The notes: a model not told the origin generated them from the letters alone. A stretch of DNA of 64,000 nucleotides from Actinomycetota bacterium (GCA_016700055.1 CP064997.1:1-64000); one strand, 5' to 3'; shown: positions 9,005-17,685, numbered from the stretch's first letter. A program made the numbers and translations.

Positions 9005-10426
9005 TCAGGCCGGCGGATCCGGCCACTGGGGAGGATGCGTCCCGAGCGGCACGGACGGCCTGTCCCAGGCCGGGGGTGTGGCTGACAACCGCGCCGAGTG
9101 CTTCACCGCCGTCATCGGGCCGAAGCCGCTCGCGGTCGTCTCCAGCAGATCCTGCACGTCGTCGAAGCTCGGGTCGGCGCAGGCGAAGCCGTTCTCGATG
9201 CGGCCGAGGCCCGCGATCCAGGCTCCGGTCTGCGCCAGCGATACGCGCACGAGCCAGGAGCCGCCTTCCCTGCGCTGACGCTCGAGCGCCATCATGGCGC
9301 CGGCGGCGAGCAGATAGCCCGAGCCATGATCGAGCGCTTGGCACGGCAGCTCTTTCGGCCCTTCGATTCCGATTGCCGCGCCCTCGGCATGGTTGAGGCC
9401 GTTGGCGTTCTGGACGAGGCTGTCGAACCCGCGTCGCTCGGACCAGGGGCCGTCGTGGCCATAGGCCGACAGCGACACGCAGACGATGCCGGGCGCCATC
9501 TGTGAGACCTGCTCTGGCGAGAAGCCCTTGGCGGCGATGGCACCGGGTCGATATCCCTGCACGAAGACATCCGCGCCCTTGACGAGCTCGACGAGGGTTT
9601 GTCGGCCGGTTGCTTCGGTCAGATCGATGTGCGTCGAGAGCTTGCCGCGTCCGGTATCCATGTCCAGGCCCTGGAACGACGGCAGCTTGGGACTCGCCAC
9701 CAGCAGCACGTCGCCGCCGTGCGCCGCCAGCGTGCGTCCGCAGACGGGGCCAGCGATGACGCGTGTCAGATCCAGCGCGCGAATGCCCGACAACGGACGC
9801 TCTCCGCTCCTTGGCCACGCGCGGGGCGGTGCATCGCCGATGCGCGTGATCTCGAACAGCGCCAAGCGCGCAAGCGCCTGGCCCTGGTCGTGCGCGGCCC
9901 ACTCCTGCGGGGATCGCGTCATGGTCACAACGAGTCCGGCTTCGGCGGCGGCGGTCTCGAACTCCTCGCCCTTCCAGCGATTCAGCTTCTCCTGCACACC
10001 TTCCCGGCTGTATTCGGCGCCGAGCATCCTCAACACGCCGTCGCGATGATGCGGGAAGTTGGTGTGCAGCCGCACGTGGCGGCCGTCGCCCGTGCGATAG
10101 AGGCCGGCGATGGTGTCCCACGTGCGCTCGGAGAAGCCCGGCACGCGCATGTAGCGCTCGCTGCGGAATTCGACCACCGCGTGCCGCATGTCGACGGCGA
10201 CGGACTGGGCCTCACCCGTGCGCGACCGCCAGATCTCGGCGGCTGCCAGTGCACTTGCGGCGATGCTGCTCTGCGCGACGGCCCCCATGCGGAAAGAGGA
10301 CGGCAGCGCCGGCTCGCTGCCCGTCAGCGTCACACGCTCCCGCGCGGACGGGTCGCCGCCTCCCGTCGACCAGATCTCGGCAAGGGCCGCGCGTGTGGTC
10401 ATCGGCTCCAATTCGGTGAACGCCAA
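9005..10426 (-). CDS. family III CoA-transferase (CaiB/BaiF)
   Basis: A 473-residue CoA-transferase of the formyl-CoA/carnitine type, moving CoA between carboxylic acids through a glutamyl/aspartyl-CoA intermediate. The core is the second half: 'LSGIRALDLTRVIAGPVCGR' (about residue 216 on), 'GADVFVQGYRPGAI' and 'SLSAYGHDGPWSERRGFDSL'. A related, shorter half precedes it, so the chain looks like a pseudo-duplicated form. Codon choice looks less biased toward C/G third positions than neighbours by eye. It sits alone between tRNA-Pro and the amidohydrolase, which suggests acquisition at the tRNA. The substrate is unknown. Confidence 0.85.
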   Translation of the reverse strand: MAFTELEPMTTRAALAEIWSTGGGDPSARERVTLTGSEPALPSSFRMGAVAQSSIAASALAAAEIWRSRTGEAQSVAVDMRHAVVEFRSERYMRVPGFSERTWDTIAGLYRTGDGRHVRLHTNFPHHRDGVLRMLGAEYSREGVQEKLNRWKGEEFETAAAEAGLVVTMTRSPQEWAAHDQGQALARLALFEITRIGDAPPRAWPRSGERPLSGIRALDLTRVIAGPVCGRTLAAHGGDVLLVASPKLPSFQGLDMDTGRGKLSTHIDLTEATGRQTLVELVKGADVFVQGYRPGAIAAKGFSPEQVSQMAPGIVCVSLSAYGHDGPWSERRGFDSLVQNANGLNHAEGAAIGIEGPKELPCQALDHGSGYLLAAGAMMALERQRREGGSWLVRVSLAQTGAWIAGLGRIENGFACADPSFDDVQDLLETTASGFGPMTAVKHSARLSATPPAWDRPSVPLGTHPPQWPDPPA

Positions 10427-10509
10427 TCGTCAGCCTAGAAGAAGTTCTCGGTCGGATCTGTGACACATAGCGCGACTGATCCGACCGAGATTGCTGGGGG
10501 GGCAGGGGC

Positions 10510-11712
10510 TTAGGGGCGCAGGAAGGCGGGGCTGGTCGCGTCGGGGGGGATGACCTCGATCGGCCGGGCGATCTCGGCGTGCGTCGGGCCGACGCGCGCT
10601 GCGATGGGGGCGAGGGCGTCGAGGTCGAAGCCGTACACCTTCGCCGCCGTGCCGGCGAGCAGCTGTTGCAGCTCGGCCGCGCTCCAGCCGGGGAAGGAGC
10701 GACGCAGCGACTCGCGGGTGTAGGGGGTGGTGGCCTCGTAGTGCGGGTAGTCGCTGCCCCACATCACCCGGTCGACGCCGATCTCGCGGATCACCTCCGC
10801 GTCGTTCGGGCCGGGGAACGAGGCACCGAAGTAGCAGTTCCGCCCGAAGTAGGTGCTCGGCTTCTCGGGCAACACTTGCTCAGGCTCGAACGCGATCTCG
10901 CCGAGGCGCCCCTTCACCATCTCGCCGTGGAAGTAGTCCATGCGCTCGAGCAGCTCGGGGGCGAAGGAGATGCCGGCCTCGGTGAGGACGAAGCGCAGGC
11001 CCGGGAAGCGCTCGAACGCTCCGCCCCAGATGAGGTGCCACACCGCGCGCTCGGCCCACCATGGAGCCTCGGTGGCGAAGACGATCATCGTCGCGTCGTG
11101 CTTGCCGTAGCTCGGGATGCCGCTGCCGCCGCCGTGGTGGGCGATGGTCAGGTCGAGCTCCTCGCACACCGCCCAGACGGGGTCGTAGTCCCTGGCGAAG
11201 AGCGGCGGTAGGCCGGAATCGGGCGCCACGCCCGGCAGGAGGACCCCGCCGTCGAGCCCAGCGGCGTGGAAGTACCGGATGTCGTCAACGGCCGCGGGGA
11301 TGTCGTTCAAGAAGACCTGGATCAGCCCCTTGCGCCGCGCCGGCGCTTCGCCCACCCAGTCGACCTGCCAGCGGTTGTGGGCCTGGATGCCGGCGCGTCG
11401 ACGGGCGAAGTTGCGTTCCGTCGGCGTCGGTGCCACCACCGCGTTCGTCGGGAAGAACGGGGGCACGGTGTTCGGGAAGAGGACCTCGGCCACGACGCCG
11501 TCGGCCTCCTGGTCGGCGAAGCGGCGCCCGCTGTCCCAGTTGCGCACCTTGCCCTCGTCAACCAGGTCACGCCAAGGACTCACGTACTTCGCCCGCCAGG
11601 TGTCGAACTCGTCACGCCACTCGTCGGCGAGGTACTCGCCGTACTGCTCCATCGACCCGCCGGCGTGGCAGTCGCAGGAGATGATCGTGTATCGGGCCTC
11701 GTCGTCGCTCAT
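10510..11712 (-). CDS. amidohydrolase-2 family metal-dependent hydrolase
   Basis: A 400-residue TIM-barrel hydrolase of the ACMSD/amidohydrolase-2 group. Metal-site elements are 'ISCDCHAGG' at the N-terminus, with one His where many relatives have HxH, 'TIAHHGGGSGIPSY' in mid-protein and 'VMWGSDYPHYEAT' near residue 330 (catalytic Asp). Relatives decarboxylate or hydrolyse ring-fission products and related acids. It is divergent from marR across a 79-bp region containing two MarR-type dyads, so it is very likely repressed by MarR. It lies beside the CoA-transferase but 83 bp apart. Confidence 0.85.
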   Translation of the reverse strand: MSDDEARYTIISCDCHAGGSMEQYGEYLADEWRDEFDTWRAKYVSPWRDLVDEGKVRNWDSGRRFADQEADGVVAEVLFPNTVPPFFPTNAVVAPTPTERNFARRRAGIQAHNRWQVDWVGEAPARRKGLIQVFLNDIPAAVDDIRYFHAAGLDGGVLLPGVAPDSGLPPLFARDYDPVWAVCEELDLTIAHHGGGSGIPSYGKHDATMIVFATEAPWWAERAVWHLIWGGAFERFPGLRFVLTEAGISFAPELLERMDYFHGEMVKGRLGEIAFEPEQVLPEKPSTYFGRNCYFGASFPGPNDAEVIREIGVDRVMWGSDYPHYEATTPYTRESLRRSFPGWSAAELQQLLAGTAAKVYGFDLDALAPIAARVGPTHAEIARPIEVIPPDATSPAFLRP

Positions 11713-11738
11713 GGCAGTTGTAGTCCTTCCCTAGAGAC

Positions 11739-11751
11739 TTGACCGAGTCAA
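11739..11751. promoter_or_regulatory. putative MarR operator 1
   Basis: TTGAC-CGA-GTCAA, a perfect 5-bp dyad with a 3-bp centre, 27 bp upstream of the amidohydrolase start. It is the mirror image of the second site at 11762-11774, with centres 23 bp apart, about two helical turns. Confidence 0.7.
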
Positions 11752-11761
11752 ACATATATGC

Positions 11762-11774
11762 TTGACTCGGTCAA
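11762..11774. promoter_or_regulatory. putative MarR operator 2
   Basis: TTGAC-TCG-GTCAA, the reverse complement of operator 1. It ends 17 bp before the chosen marR GTG and just before the AAGGA ribosome site, so a bound dimer would block marR expression and support autoregulation. Confidence 0.7.
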
Positions 11775-11791
11775 GAAGGAAACGGGGTCAG

Positions 11792-12283
11792 GTGGCGAGA
11801 AGTACTCACCCAGAGGACGAGATGGGCGCCGTCGCCAACGCGCTGCAAGAGCTGCAGCGGCTGCGGGCCAGCCGCCAGGTGCACGGCGCGCTCGCCCAAG
11901 CGGCCGGCGTGGACCTGTCGCAGCAGGCCGTCCAGGTGCTGCTCGCCCTCGACGAGTGCCGTCCCGTGGCCAAGCTCGCCCGCGCCGCGCACATGGACAT
12001 CGGAGCGGTCAGCCGCCAACTCCGGGTGCTGGAGGAGGGCGGCTACCTCACCCGCTCACCGAGCCCGGAAGGCGGCAACGTCGTGCTGGTGACCGCCACG
12101 TCGAAGGGTCGGGCACTCGCCCGGCGAGTCATTGCCGTCCGCAACGAACATCTTGCCGAAACGCTGTCCGGTTGGTCGTCCGTCGAACGCCGGAGGCTGG
12201 CCGAGCTGCTCGGCCGTCTGGTCGGGGACCTCCAGCAGACGCCGTACCCAACTCGAAAGAACACCAAGGAGCACCGATCATGA
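11792..12283 (+). CDS. MarR-family transcriptional regulator
   Basis: A 163-residue winged-helix regulator. The HTH ('AKLARAAHMDIGAVSRQLRV', about residues 58-78) and wing ('YLTRSPSPEGGNVVLVTAT') are clear. GTG 11792 is preferred because AAGGA lies 11 bp upstream; a TTG at 11762 in the same frame would place the start inside operator 2. Two TTGAC-N3-GTCAA dyads upstream suggest autoregulation plus control of the divergent amidohydrolase. The stop overlaps the next gene by ATGA (12280-12283), linking marR with the aminotransferase-like gene and the SDR in one operon. The inducer is unknown. Confidence 0.88.
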   Translation: MARSTHPEDEMGAVANALQELQRLRASRQVHGALAQAAGVDLSQQAVQVLLALDECRPVAKLARAAHMDIGAVSRQLRVLEEGGYLTRSPSPEGGNVVLVTATSKGRALARRVIAVRNEHLAETLSGWSSVERRRLAELLGRLVGDLQQTPYPTRKNTKEHRS

Positions 12284-13518
12284 GCCGGATGACCGAGGGC
12301 ACACGCCGCATCGAGTACGCAGGCTCGGTCCACGACGAAAGGGAGATCGACGCCGTCGTCGAGGTGCTCCGCAACGGTCCGACCGCGTTGCGCATCGGCA
12401 AGAACGTGAAGGCGATGGAGACCCGCGTCGCCGAGCTGTTCGGCAAGCGCCGAGGCATCATGTGCAACTCCGGGTCGTCGGCGCTCTACCTGGCGATCGA
12501 GGTGCTGGGCATGGAGCCTGGCGACGAGATCGTCACGTCGGCGGTGACGTTCTCCACCGACATCGCGCCCATGGTCCGCGGCGGGTTCGTCCCCGCGTTC
12601 GTCGACGTCACACCGGACACGTACCAGATCGACGTCGACGGCATCGAGGAGATGATCGGGCCGCGCACGAAGGCGATCCTCGCCCCCAACCTGATCGGCA
12701 ACGCCCCCGACTGGGACCGCATCCGCGAGGTGGCCGATCGCCACGGGCTGAAAGTGGTCGAGGACTCGTGCGACGCGCTCGGGCTGACCCTGCGCGGCAC
12801 GCCGACCGGCATCCGCGCCGACATCAGCCTCACGTCGTTCGCGCTCTCGCACATCATCACCGCTGCCGGTACGGGAGGCATGCTCTGCCTCGACGACGAC
12901 ACCATGGCCGATCGAGCACTGGTGCTGCGGCGGTGGGGGAGGCGCTCGGAGGTGAAGCTGTTCGGATCGCAGAAGGGCGCCGGCTCACGCTTCTTCTCCA
13001 CGATCGACGGAGACCTCGAGTACGACGACCTGTTCATCTTCGACGAGGTGGGGTGGAACTTCGAACCGTCCGAGCTCTCGGCCGCGTTCGGGCTGGTGCA
13101 GCTCGACAAGCTGGGCGAGAACCTGGCTCGGCGGCAGCGGAACTTCGAGCTCACCTCCGCCCAGTTCGCCCGCTGGCCACATCTCTTCACGCTGCCCCTG
13201 CTCACCGAGGGGGTCGAGACGGGCTGGCACATGTTCCCCGTCATTCTGAACCCCGGCGCAGGTGTGCGCCGCTCCGAGCTGCAGTCGTGGATGGAATCTC
13301 GCGGCGTCGACACCCGCATGGTGTGGACCGGCAACGCCACCCGGCAGCCGGCCTTCCGCGACAAGCCCTTCCGTCAACCCGCTCGCGGACTTCCGAACGC
13401 CGACCGGGTGATGGAGCACGGCCTGATCCTGCCCAACAACCACTCGCTCACCGACGACGACTGCTTCTACATCGGCGATTGTGTCGAAGCCTTCCTGCAG
13501 CAACACGGCCTGATCTGA
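12280..13518 (+). CDS. DegT/DnrJ/EryC1-like PLP protein with His in place of Lys
   Basis: A 412-residue protein of the sugar aminotransferase/dehydratase fold. The phosphate-binding loop is 'MCNSGSSALYLAIEVL' and the cofactor Asp lies in 'VVEDSCDALG'. At the Schiff-base position the sequence reads 'SFALSHIITAAGTGG', with His where aminotransferases have Lys. The same swap defines ColD and the CDP-sugar dehydrase RfbH. The RfbH iron-sulfur spacing (C-x57-C-x-C-x7-C) is not seen, so a ColD-like deoxygenation is the better analogy, though unproven. It is coupled to marR (ATGA) and followed 20 bp later by an SDR that could reduce its product. Confidence 0.8.
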   Translation: MSRMTEGTRRIEYAGSVHDEREIDAVVEVLRNGPTALRIGKNVKAMETRVAELFGKRRGIMCNSGSSALYLAIEVLGMEPGDEIVTSAVTFSTDIAPMVRGGFVPAFVDVTPDTYQIDVDGIEEMIGPRTKAILAPNLIGNAPDWDRIREVADRHGLKVVEDSCDALGLTLRGTPTGIRADISLTSFALSHIITAAGTGGMLCLDDDTMADRALVLRRWGRRSEVKLFGSQKGAGSRFFSTIDGDLEYDDLFIFDEVGWNFEPSELSAAFGLVQLDKLGENLARRQRNFELTSAQFARWPHLFTLPLLTEGVETGWHMFPVILNPGAGVRRSELQSWMESRGVDTRMVWTGNATRQPAFRDKPFRQPARGLPNADRVMEHGLILPNNHSLTDDDCFYIGDCVEAFLQQHGLI

Positions 13519-13537
13519 GCCGACGAGGGATACGACG

Positions 13538-14377
13538 ATGTCAACGACGACGACGAACGCTCAGGACCGCCGCTTCGCCGGGCGCAACGCGATCGTCACC
13601 GGTGCCAGCCGTGGGATCGGCGCCGCACTTGCCGAGCGCCTGGCCGCCGAGGGGGCGAACGTGCTCCTCGTCGCGAGGACGCTCGACCAGCACGACCGCC
13701 TTCCGGGGAGCCTGCGCGAGACCGCCGCTCGCTGCGCGGCGCACGGGGTGTTGGTCGAGCCGTTCGTCGCCGACCTGGCGAGTGCCGAGAGCCGAGCAGG
13801 CATCGTTCCCGCTGCGCTCGAGCTGTTCGACGGCAGGGTCGACATCTGTGTCAACAACGCCGCGGCGGCGATGTACGCGTCTGTGATCGACTACCCCGCG
13901 AAGCGCCTGCGGCTCACCTTCGAGGTCAACGTCTACGCGCCGATCGAGCTGTCCCAACAGGTGGTTCCCGGAATGCGCCAGCGCGGCGAGGGATGGATCG
14001 TCAACGTCTCGAGCGCCACCGCCCGGCATCTCGACGGGCCGCCGTACGGCCGAGCGGGGCAGGAGATGGGCGTGTACGGCGCGTCGAAGGCTGCGCTCAA
14101 CAGAATCACCAACGCCTTTGCCGCGGAGCTGCACGGACAGGGGATCCGGGTGAATACGATCGAGCCCCGCGCCGCCGTGATGAGCGAGGGCGCTGCTGCG
14201 TTGGTGGGGGACAGGGTCACTGCCGAACAGATCGAGCCGATGGAGGCGATGGTCGAGGCGACGCTCGCGCTGTGCGACTGCGAGCCCGATCGCACGGGCG
14301 CGACGTTCGTCAGCCTCGACGTGATCGAAGAGCTCGGCCTGACCGTGCGCGGCCTGGACGGTAGACCGCTCGCCTGA
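13538..14377 (+). CDS. short-chain dehydrogenase/reductase
   Basis: A 279-residue classical SDR. The Rossmann motif is TGASRGIG near residue 27, NNAA is near residue 106, and catalytic Ser and YGASK appear as 'VNVSSATARHL' and 'GVYGASKAALNRI'. It would use NAD(P)H to reduce a carbonyl or oxidise an alcohol. It is third in the marR operon, 20 bp after the DegT-like gene, which suggests a shared pathway on a sugar-like or hydroxy-acid substrate. The substrate cannot be told from sequence. Confidence 0.9.
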   Translation: MSTTTTNAQDRRFAGRNAIVTGASRGIGAALAERLAAEGANVLLVARTLDQHDRLPGSLRETAARCAAHGVLVEPFVADLASAESRAGIVPAALELFDGRVDICVNNAAAAMYASVIDYPAKRLRLTFEVNVYAPIELSQQVVPGMRQRGEGWIVNVSSATARHLDGPPYGRAGQEMGVYGASKAALNRITNAFAAELHGQGIRVNTIEPRAAVMSEGAAALVGDRVTAEQIEPMEAMVEATLALCDCEPDRTGATFVSLDVIEELGLTVRGLDGRPLA

Positions 14378-14394
14378 GCTGCGATGCTTGGCCC

Positions 14395-14862
14395 GTGCGG
14401 CTCACCATCGAGACCCCGGCTCTCTTGTTCGCCCCGATCGCCTTCTTGGTGCTCGCCTACACGAACCGCTACTCGGCACTCACCCGGCTGGCTCGCGAGC
14501 TCCTGCGCGAATACGCGACGGACCAGGAAGAACACGTTTTCGAGCAGATCCTGCTCGTGCGCCGACGGGTCAACGTCATCCGCTCCATGCTGACCCTCGC
14601 CGCGCTGGCGATGTCGTTCTCGGTGTTCACGATCCTCGCGCTCTACGAGGACTGGGACGGCGTGGCCAAGGTGCTGTTCACCGTGGCCCTCGCCATGCTC
14701 ACGCTGTCCTACGTGTTGGCCATCGTCGAGATCCGCCAATCGACGCGGGCGCTCGACGTGCAGATGCTGAACACGCTCGAAGCCCTGCCCCCGGGACCGC
14801 TGGAGAAGCTCCAAAACGACCTGCGCGCCTCGTGGCTCGGCAGGAAGTCGGCCGGCCGGTAG
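14395..14862 (+). CDS. DUF2721-type membrane protein
   Basis: A 155-residue protein with three predicted spans (residues 6-24, about 62-84 and 92-112) and cytoplasmic charged segments, as in DUF2721 proteins. The basic stretch 'ILLVRRRVNVIRSML' precedes the second span. The start is GTG 14395. No function is known to me. It follows the SDR by 17 bp and could be read from the same transcript, but a functional link is not evident. Confidence 0.65.
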   Translation: MRLTIETPALLFAPIAFLVLAYTNRYSALTRLARELLREYATDQEEHVFEQILLVRRRVNVIRSMLTLAALAMSFSVFTILALYEDWDGVAKVLFTVALAMLTLSYVLAIVEIRQSTRALDVQMLNTLEALPPGPLEKLQNDLRASWLGRKSAGR

Positions 14863-14893
14863 TCGACGGCGGCAGGCCTAGACGCAGGCGGGA

Positions 14894-15160
14894 TCAGGCG
14901 AAGCCGTGGGCCGGGTCGAACTCTTCGATCATCCGCCAGGCGTCCTGGCCGAGGTGCTGGGCGAGGTCGTGAAGGGCGCGAGCGGTGGCCATCTCCTCGC
15001 CGATCTGGGGGATCTTCGGGTCGGCCGGATTGCGCCGCGAACGACCGACCCCGGTGAGCGAGCGGTCTCCGGCATCGAGGTGGGCGACGACCTCGCAGTG
15101 GTCTTCGTCTTCGCGAATCTCGAGTCGCACGCTCCAGTGATGAACTCGATAGTCAGCCAT
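14894..15160 (-). CDS. DUF1876 small protein
   Basis: An 88-residue protein from ATG 15160; another ATG at 15169 would add MVD. It matches the DUF1876 pattern: 'WSVRLEIREDEDHCEVVAHL', then 'LTGVGRSRRNPADPKIPQIG', then a helix 'MATARALHDLAQHLG'. The fold resembles a double-stranded-RNA-binding domain. Function is unknown; the family is widespread in actinobacteria. It converges with the DUF2721 gene. Confidence 0.75.
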   Translation of the reverse strand: MADYRVHHWSVRLEIREDEDHCEVVAHLDAGDRSLTGVGRSRRNPADPKIPQIGEEMATARALHDLAQHLGQDAWRMIEEFDPAHGFA

Positions 15161-15235
15161 GTCGACCATGATGGCCCGTCAAGGAGAACGTGAGGCAGGG
15201 GATTAGGTCCCCCTGGAAGCCTGAGGAGGTTGGCG

Positions 15236-16387
15236 ATGGAGGAAACCCCCGCCGGGTGGCGCCCCGATCCGTTCGGCAGGTACCAGATGCGGTACTGGGA
15301 CGGCACGGATTGGACCGAGCACGTCGCCACCGGAGGTGTGCAGCAGAAGGACCCGATGGGCGCGACGCTGGCGATCCCCTTCGCCATCCCGCCCACGGCG
15401 ACGGCACCGACTGATTCGGCCCACCAGTTCGCCGCGGCACCGCCCACGGCGACCTCGGGCGGGCCGGCGCACCCCATCGCGTTCCTCGACCGGATGGGCC
15501 CGGACGCACGCCGCCGACCAGAGCCCGAGGCGGGGCTCGCCCTGGCCGGCATCGGCGGTCTCCTGCTGGCCGCGGGGGTGTCGATCCTCGTCATCGGTGA
15601 ATCCGATCCGACCAGGGCCAAGGTCGCCCTCGTCGGGGCCGCGGTGTTCGCGGTCGCGCTGGTGGTGCGCCTCGCCCTGCCCGCCCACCGCTACCTGCGT
15701 GCGGCCGCAGTCGGCGCCGGCGCGGTGGGGCTGGCGGAGCTGGTCGGTGCGGCGGTGTGGGACAGCACGGACAGCGGATGGGCCTCGCTGCTGCTCGGCG
15801 TGGCGTTCTTCGCCGCCTGGGCACTGCCCGGCTTTCTCGGCCGCCCGCTGTTCCTCGGCATCGCCGTACTCGCCGTGGTGGTGTCGATCGGGCAAGCGAC
15901 CTCTGACGACTCGCTGGCGTGGAACGACGAGGTCGGCTTCACCGAGGGATACGTCGGCTCTCAGGGTGCGGTGTTCCTCGCGTTGGCGATCGTGTTGCTC
16001 GGGCTGGTCTTCCTGCTCGACCGGCGCGGCTACCACGGGGTGGCGACCGCCCTCGTGGTGCCAGCGCTCGTCTCCACCGGGATCGGGGTCGGCGAGACCC
16101 TGAGCCGCGTCAGTTCGGCGACCGGCACCGCGATCCTGGTGGTCGTCGTCGGGCTCGTCGTCTGCCTCGTCGGCGCGTATGGCAAACGACGGGCAACCTC
16201 GTGGCTCGGTGCCGGAGTTGCCGCGGTCGGCCTGGTGAGCCTGCTGGTCTCGATCGTCGATCCCGAGTCGGCCACCAGCATTGCAGTCGTCCTGCTCATC
16301 GCCGGAGCGTTGCTCGTCGCCGCTCCGCTCGTCGTCCACCTGGTACGGCGCAGCCGTCAGGCGAGCCCGGCGGCGACCAACCCGTAG
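15236..16387 (+). CDS. DUF2510 protein with polytopic membrane domain
   Basis: A 383-residue protein. An N-terminal DUF2510 module (residues 4-30, 'AGWRPDPFGRYQMRYWDGTD') is followed by a Pro/Ala-rich linker to about residue 95, then eight or nine predicted spans through residue 375. GAGGAGG (15223-15229) lies 6 bp before ATG 15236 and settles the start over the TTG at 15230. DUF2510 is an actinobacterial membrane-protein add-on of unknown role. The last 31 bp overlap the end of the convergent serine-hydrolase gene. Confidence 0.8.
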   Translation: MEETPAGWRPDPFGRYQMRYWDGTDWTEHVATGGVQQKDPMGATLAIPFAIPPTATAPTDSAHQFAAAPPTATSGGPAHPIAFLDRMGPDARRRPEPEAGLALAGIGGLLLAAGVSILVIGESDPTRAKVALVGAAVFAVALVVRLALPAHRYLRAAAVGAGAVGLAELVGAAVWDSTDSGWASLLLGVAFFAAWALPGFLGRPLFLGIAVLAVVVSIGQATSDDSLAWNDEVGFTEGYVGSQGAVFLALAIVLLGLVFLLDRRGYHGVATALVVPALVSTGIGVGETLSRVSSATGTAILVVVVGLVVCLVGAYGKRRATSWLGAGVAAVGLVSLLVSIVDPESATSIAVVLLIAGALLVAAPLVVHLVRRSRQASPAATNP

Positions 16388-17685
16388 GCCACGATCGCCC
16401 GCAGCTCGTCCGAGCGGGGCCGCTCGCCACTGACCAACAGCGCGGCGGTCCAGCCGTCCGCGCGTACCAGGGTGATCGCGCGCACCTGCTCGATCGTGCC
16501 GGTGTGGCCCCAGCTGCCGTCCGACCACAGCCGCAGCCCGAGCCCGTACGTCCAGTCCGACCCCGGGGCGATCGCCGGTACCGGCGTGCGCATCGCGGCC
16601 ACGGTCGCGCGGTCGAGAGGATGGGGCAAGGCGGTGGTGGGGTCGATGGCGCTCATCAGCAGCGCCAGGTCGTAGGCGGTCGAGGTCCACGCGCCGGCCG
16701 CGCCGAGCGCCTCCATGAAGCTGCGCCCCGGGCGGGCGGGGTGCACCGCCCCGCCGTCGGGCGTCTCGTATGTCCCGACGAGGTCGACGCTTTGGATGCC
16801 GAGCGGCGCCAACCGCTCGCGCACGATCTCTTCGTAGGGCGCTCCGACGATCCGTTCGATGAGCAGACCGAGCAGGCAGAAGTTCGTGTTGCTGTACTGG
16901 AAGTGGCTGCCCGGGTCACGTTCCAGCCAGCTTCCGAGCGCCGCCCGCCCCGCGTCGGGGCAGGCGATGGTGGAGCTGTCGGCGAAGTAGAAGTTCTCGG
17001 CCTGGGGGAATCCCGACGTGTGGGACAGCATCTGGCGCACGGTGACGTCCGCGATCCGAGGGTCGGCGGGCTCCACCCCGAGGTGCGCGCTCAGGTACGG
17101 GGCGACGGGCTCGTCGAGCCCGAGCCGTCCTTCCTCGACGAGCTGCAGCACGACGACCGAGGTGAGCACCTTCGAGATGCTCGCGATGCGGAACCGGCTG
17201 AAGACCGTCGCCTGCTCGCCGTCGGAGGGATCGGCGGTGCCGGCGGCCATCGCGTGCACCACCACGCCGTCGCGCGCGAGCGCCACCGACACCGCCCGCG
17301 CTCCCGCGCCGACGGTCGCCTCGCGGACCACCTCGTCGAAGGCCGCATATGGATCCCCGACCCCAGTTGCCGAGGTCGACGAGGTCGACGGGGTCGACGA
17401 ACTCGACGGCGTCGACGTGGCGGGGGCCGGTGTCGATGTGCTGGGAGCCGATGTCGTCGAGGTCGCGACTGCGGTCGTCGACGCCGCAGTCGTGCTGGTC
17501 GCGCGAGCACCGGTCGTGGTGGTCGGGGGACGGGTCGTGGTGGTGGAGGTCGCCGCCGATGCGGGGGCGGTCGAGGTGGGGGTCGCCGCAGCGGTGGAGG
17601 GCACGAGGGATGCGGTGGAGCCGACAGCGCCACTGCCGCAGGCCGTCATCAACAGCGCAGCCCCGAACACGACGAACCTGCGCAT
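16357..17685 (-). CDS. serine hydrolase/beta-lactamase-related lipoprotein
   Basis: A 442-residue exported serine hydrolase (class C beta-lactamase fold). The start at ATG 17685 gives a lipoprotein signal, MRRFVVFGAALLMTAC, with Cys16 as the lipidation site. A Ser/Thr/Pro/Ala-rich tether of about 100 residues follows. The catalytic domain has SISK (SxxK, 'FRIASISKVLTSV'), YSN ('YSNTNFCLLG') and HTG ('WGHTGTIEQ'). Relatives are D-alanyl-D-alanine carboxypeptidases, esterases or peptidases; resistance to beta-lactams should not be assumed. It is convergent with and overlaps the DUF2510 gene. Confidence 0.88.
   Translation of the reverse strand: MRRFVVFGAALLMTACGSGAVGSTASLVPSTAAATPTSTAPASAATSTTTTRPPTTTTGARATSTTAASTTAVATSTTSAPSTSTPAPATSTPSSSSTPSTSSTSATGVGDPYAAFDEVVREATVGAGARAVSVALARDGVVVHAMAAGTADPSDGEQATVFSRFRIASISKVLTSVVVLQLVEEGRLGLDEPVAPYLSAHLGVEPADPRIADVTVRQMLSHTSGFPQAENFYFADSSTIACPDAGRAALGSWLERDPGSHFQYSNTNFCLLGLLIERIVGAPYEEIVRERLAPLGIQSVDLVGTYETPDGGAVHPARPGRSFMEALGAAGAWTSTAYDLALLMSAIDPTTALPHPLDRATVAAMRTPVPAIAPGSDWTYGLGLRLWSDGSWGHTGTIEQVRAITLVRADGWTAALLVSGERPRSDELRAIVAYGLVAAGLA

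Noticed and set aside
8892..10121. 409-residue minus-strand open frame inside the CoA-transferase
   Set aside because: Arg/Pro-rich shadow in another frame of the real CoA-transferase; only its last residues, near the tRNA, were considered as a possible integrase relic, too weak to annotate.
16357..17685. Annotation as a beta-lactam resistance gene
   Set aside because: The SxxK/YxN/HTG fold is shared by peptidases and esterases, and nothing here supports resistance.
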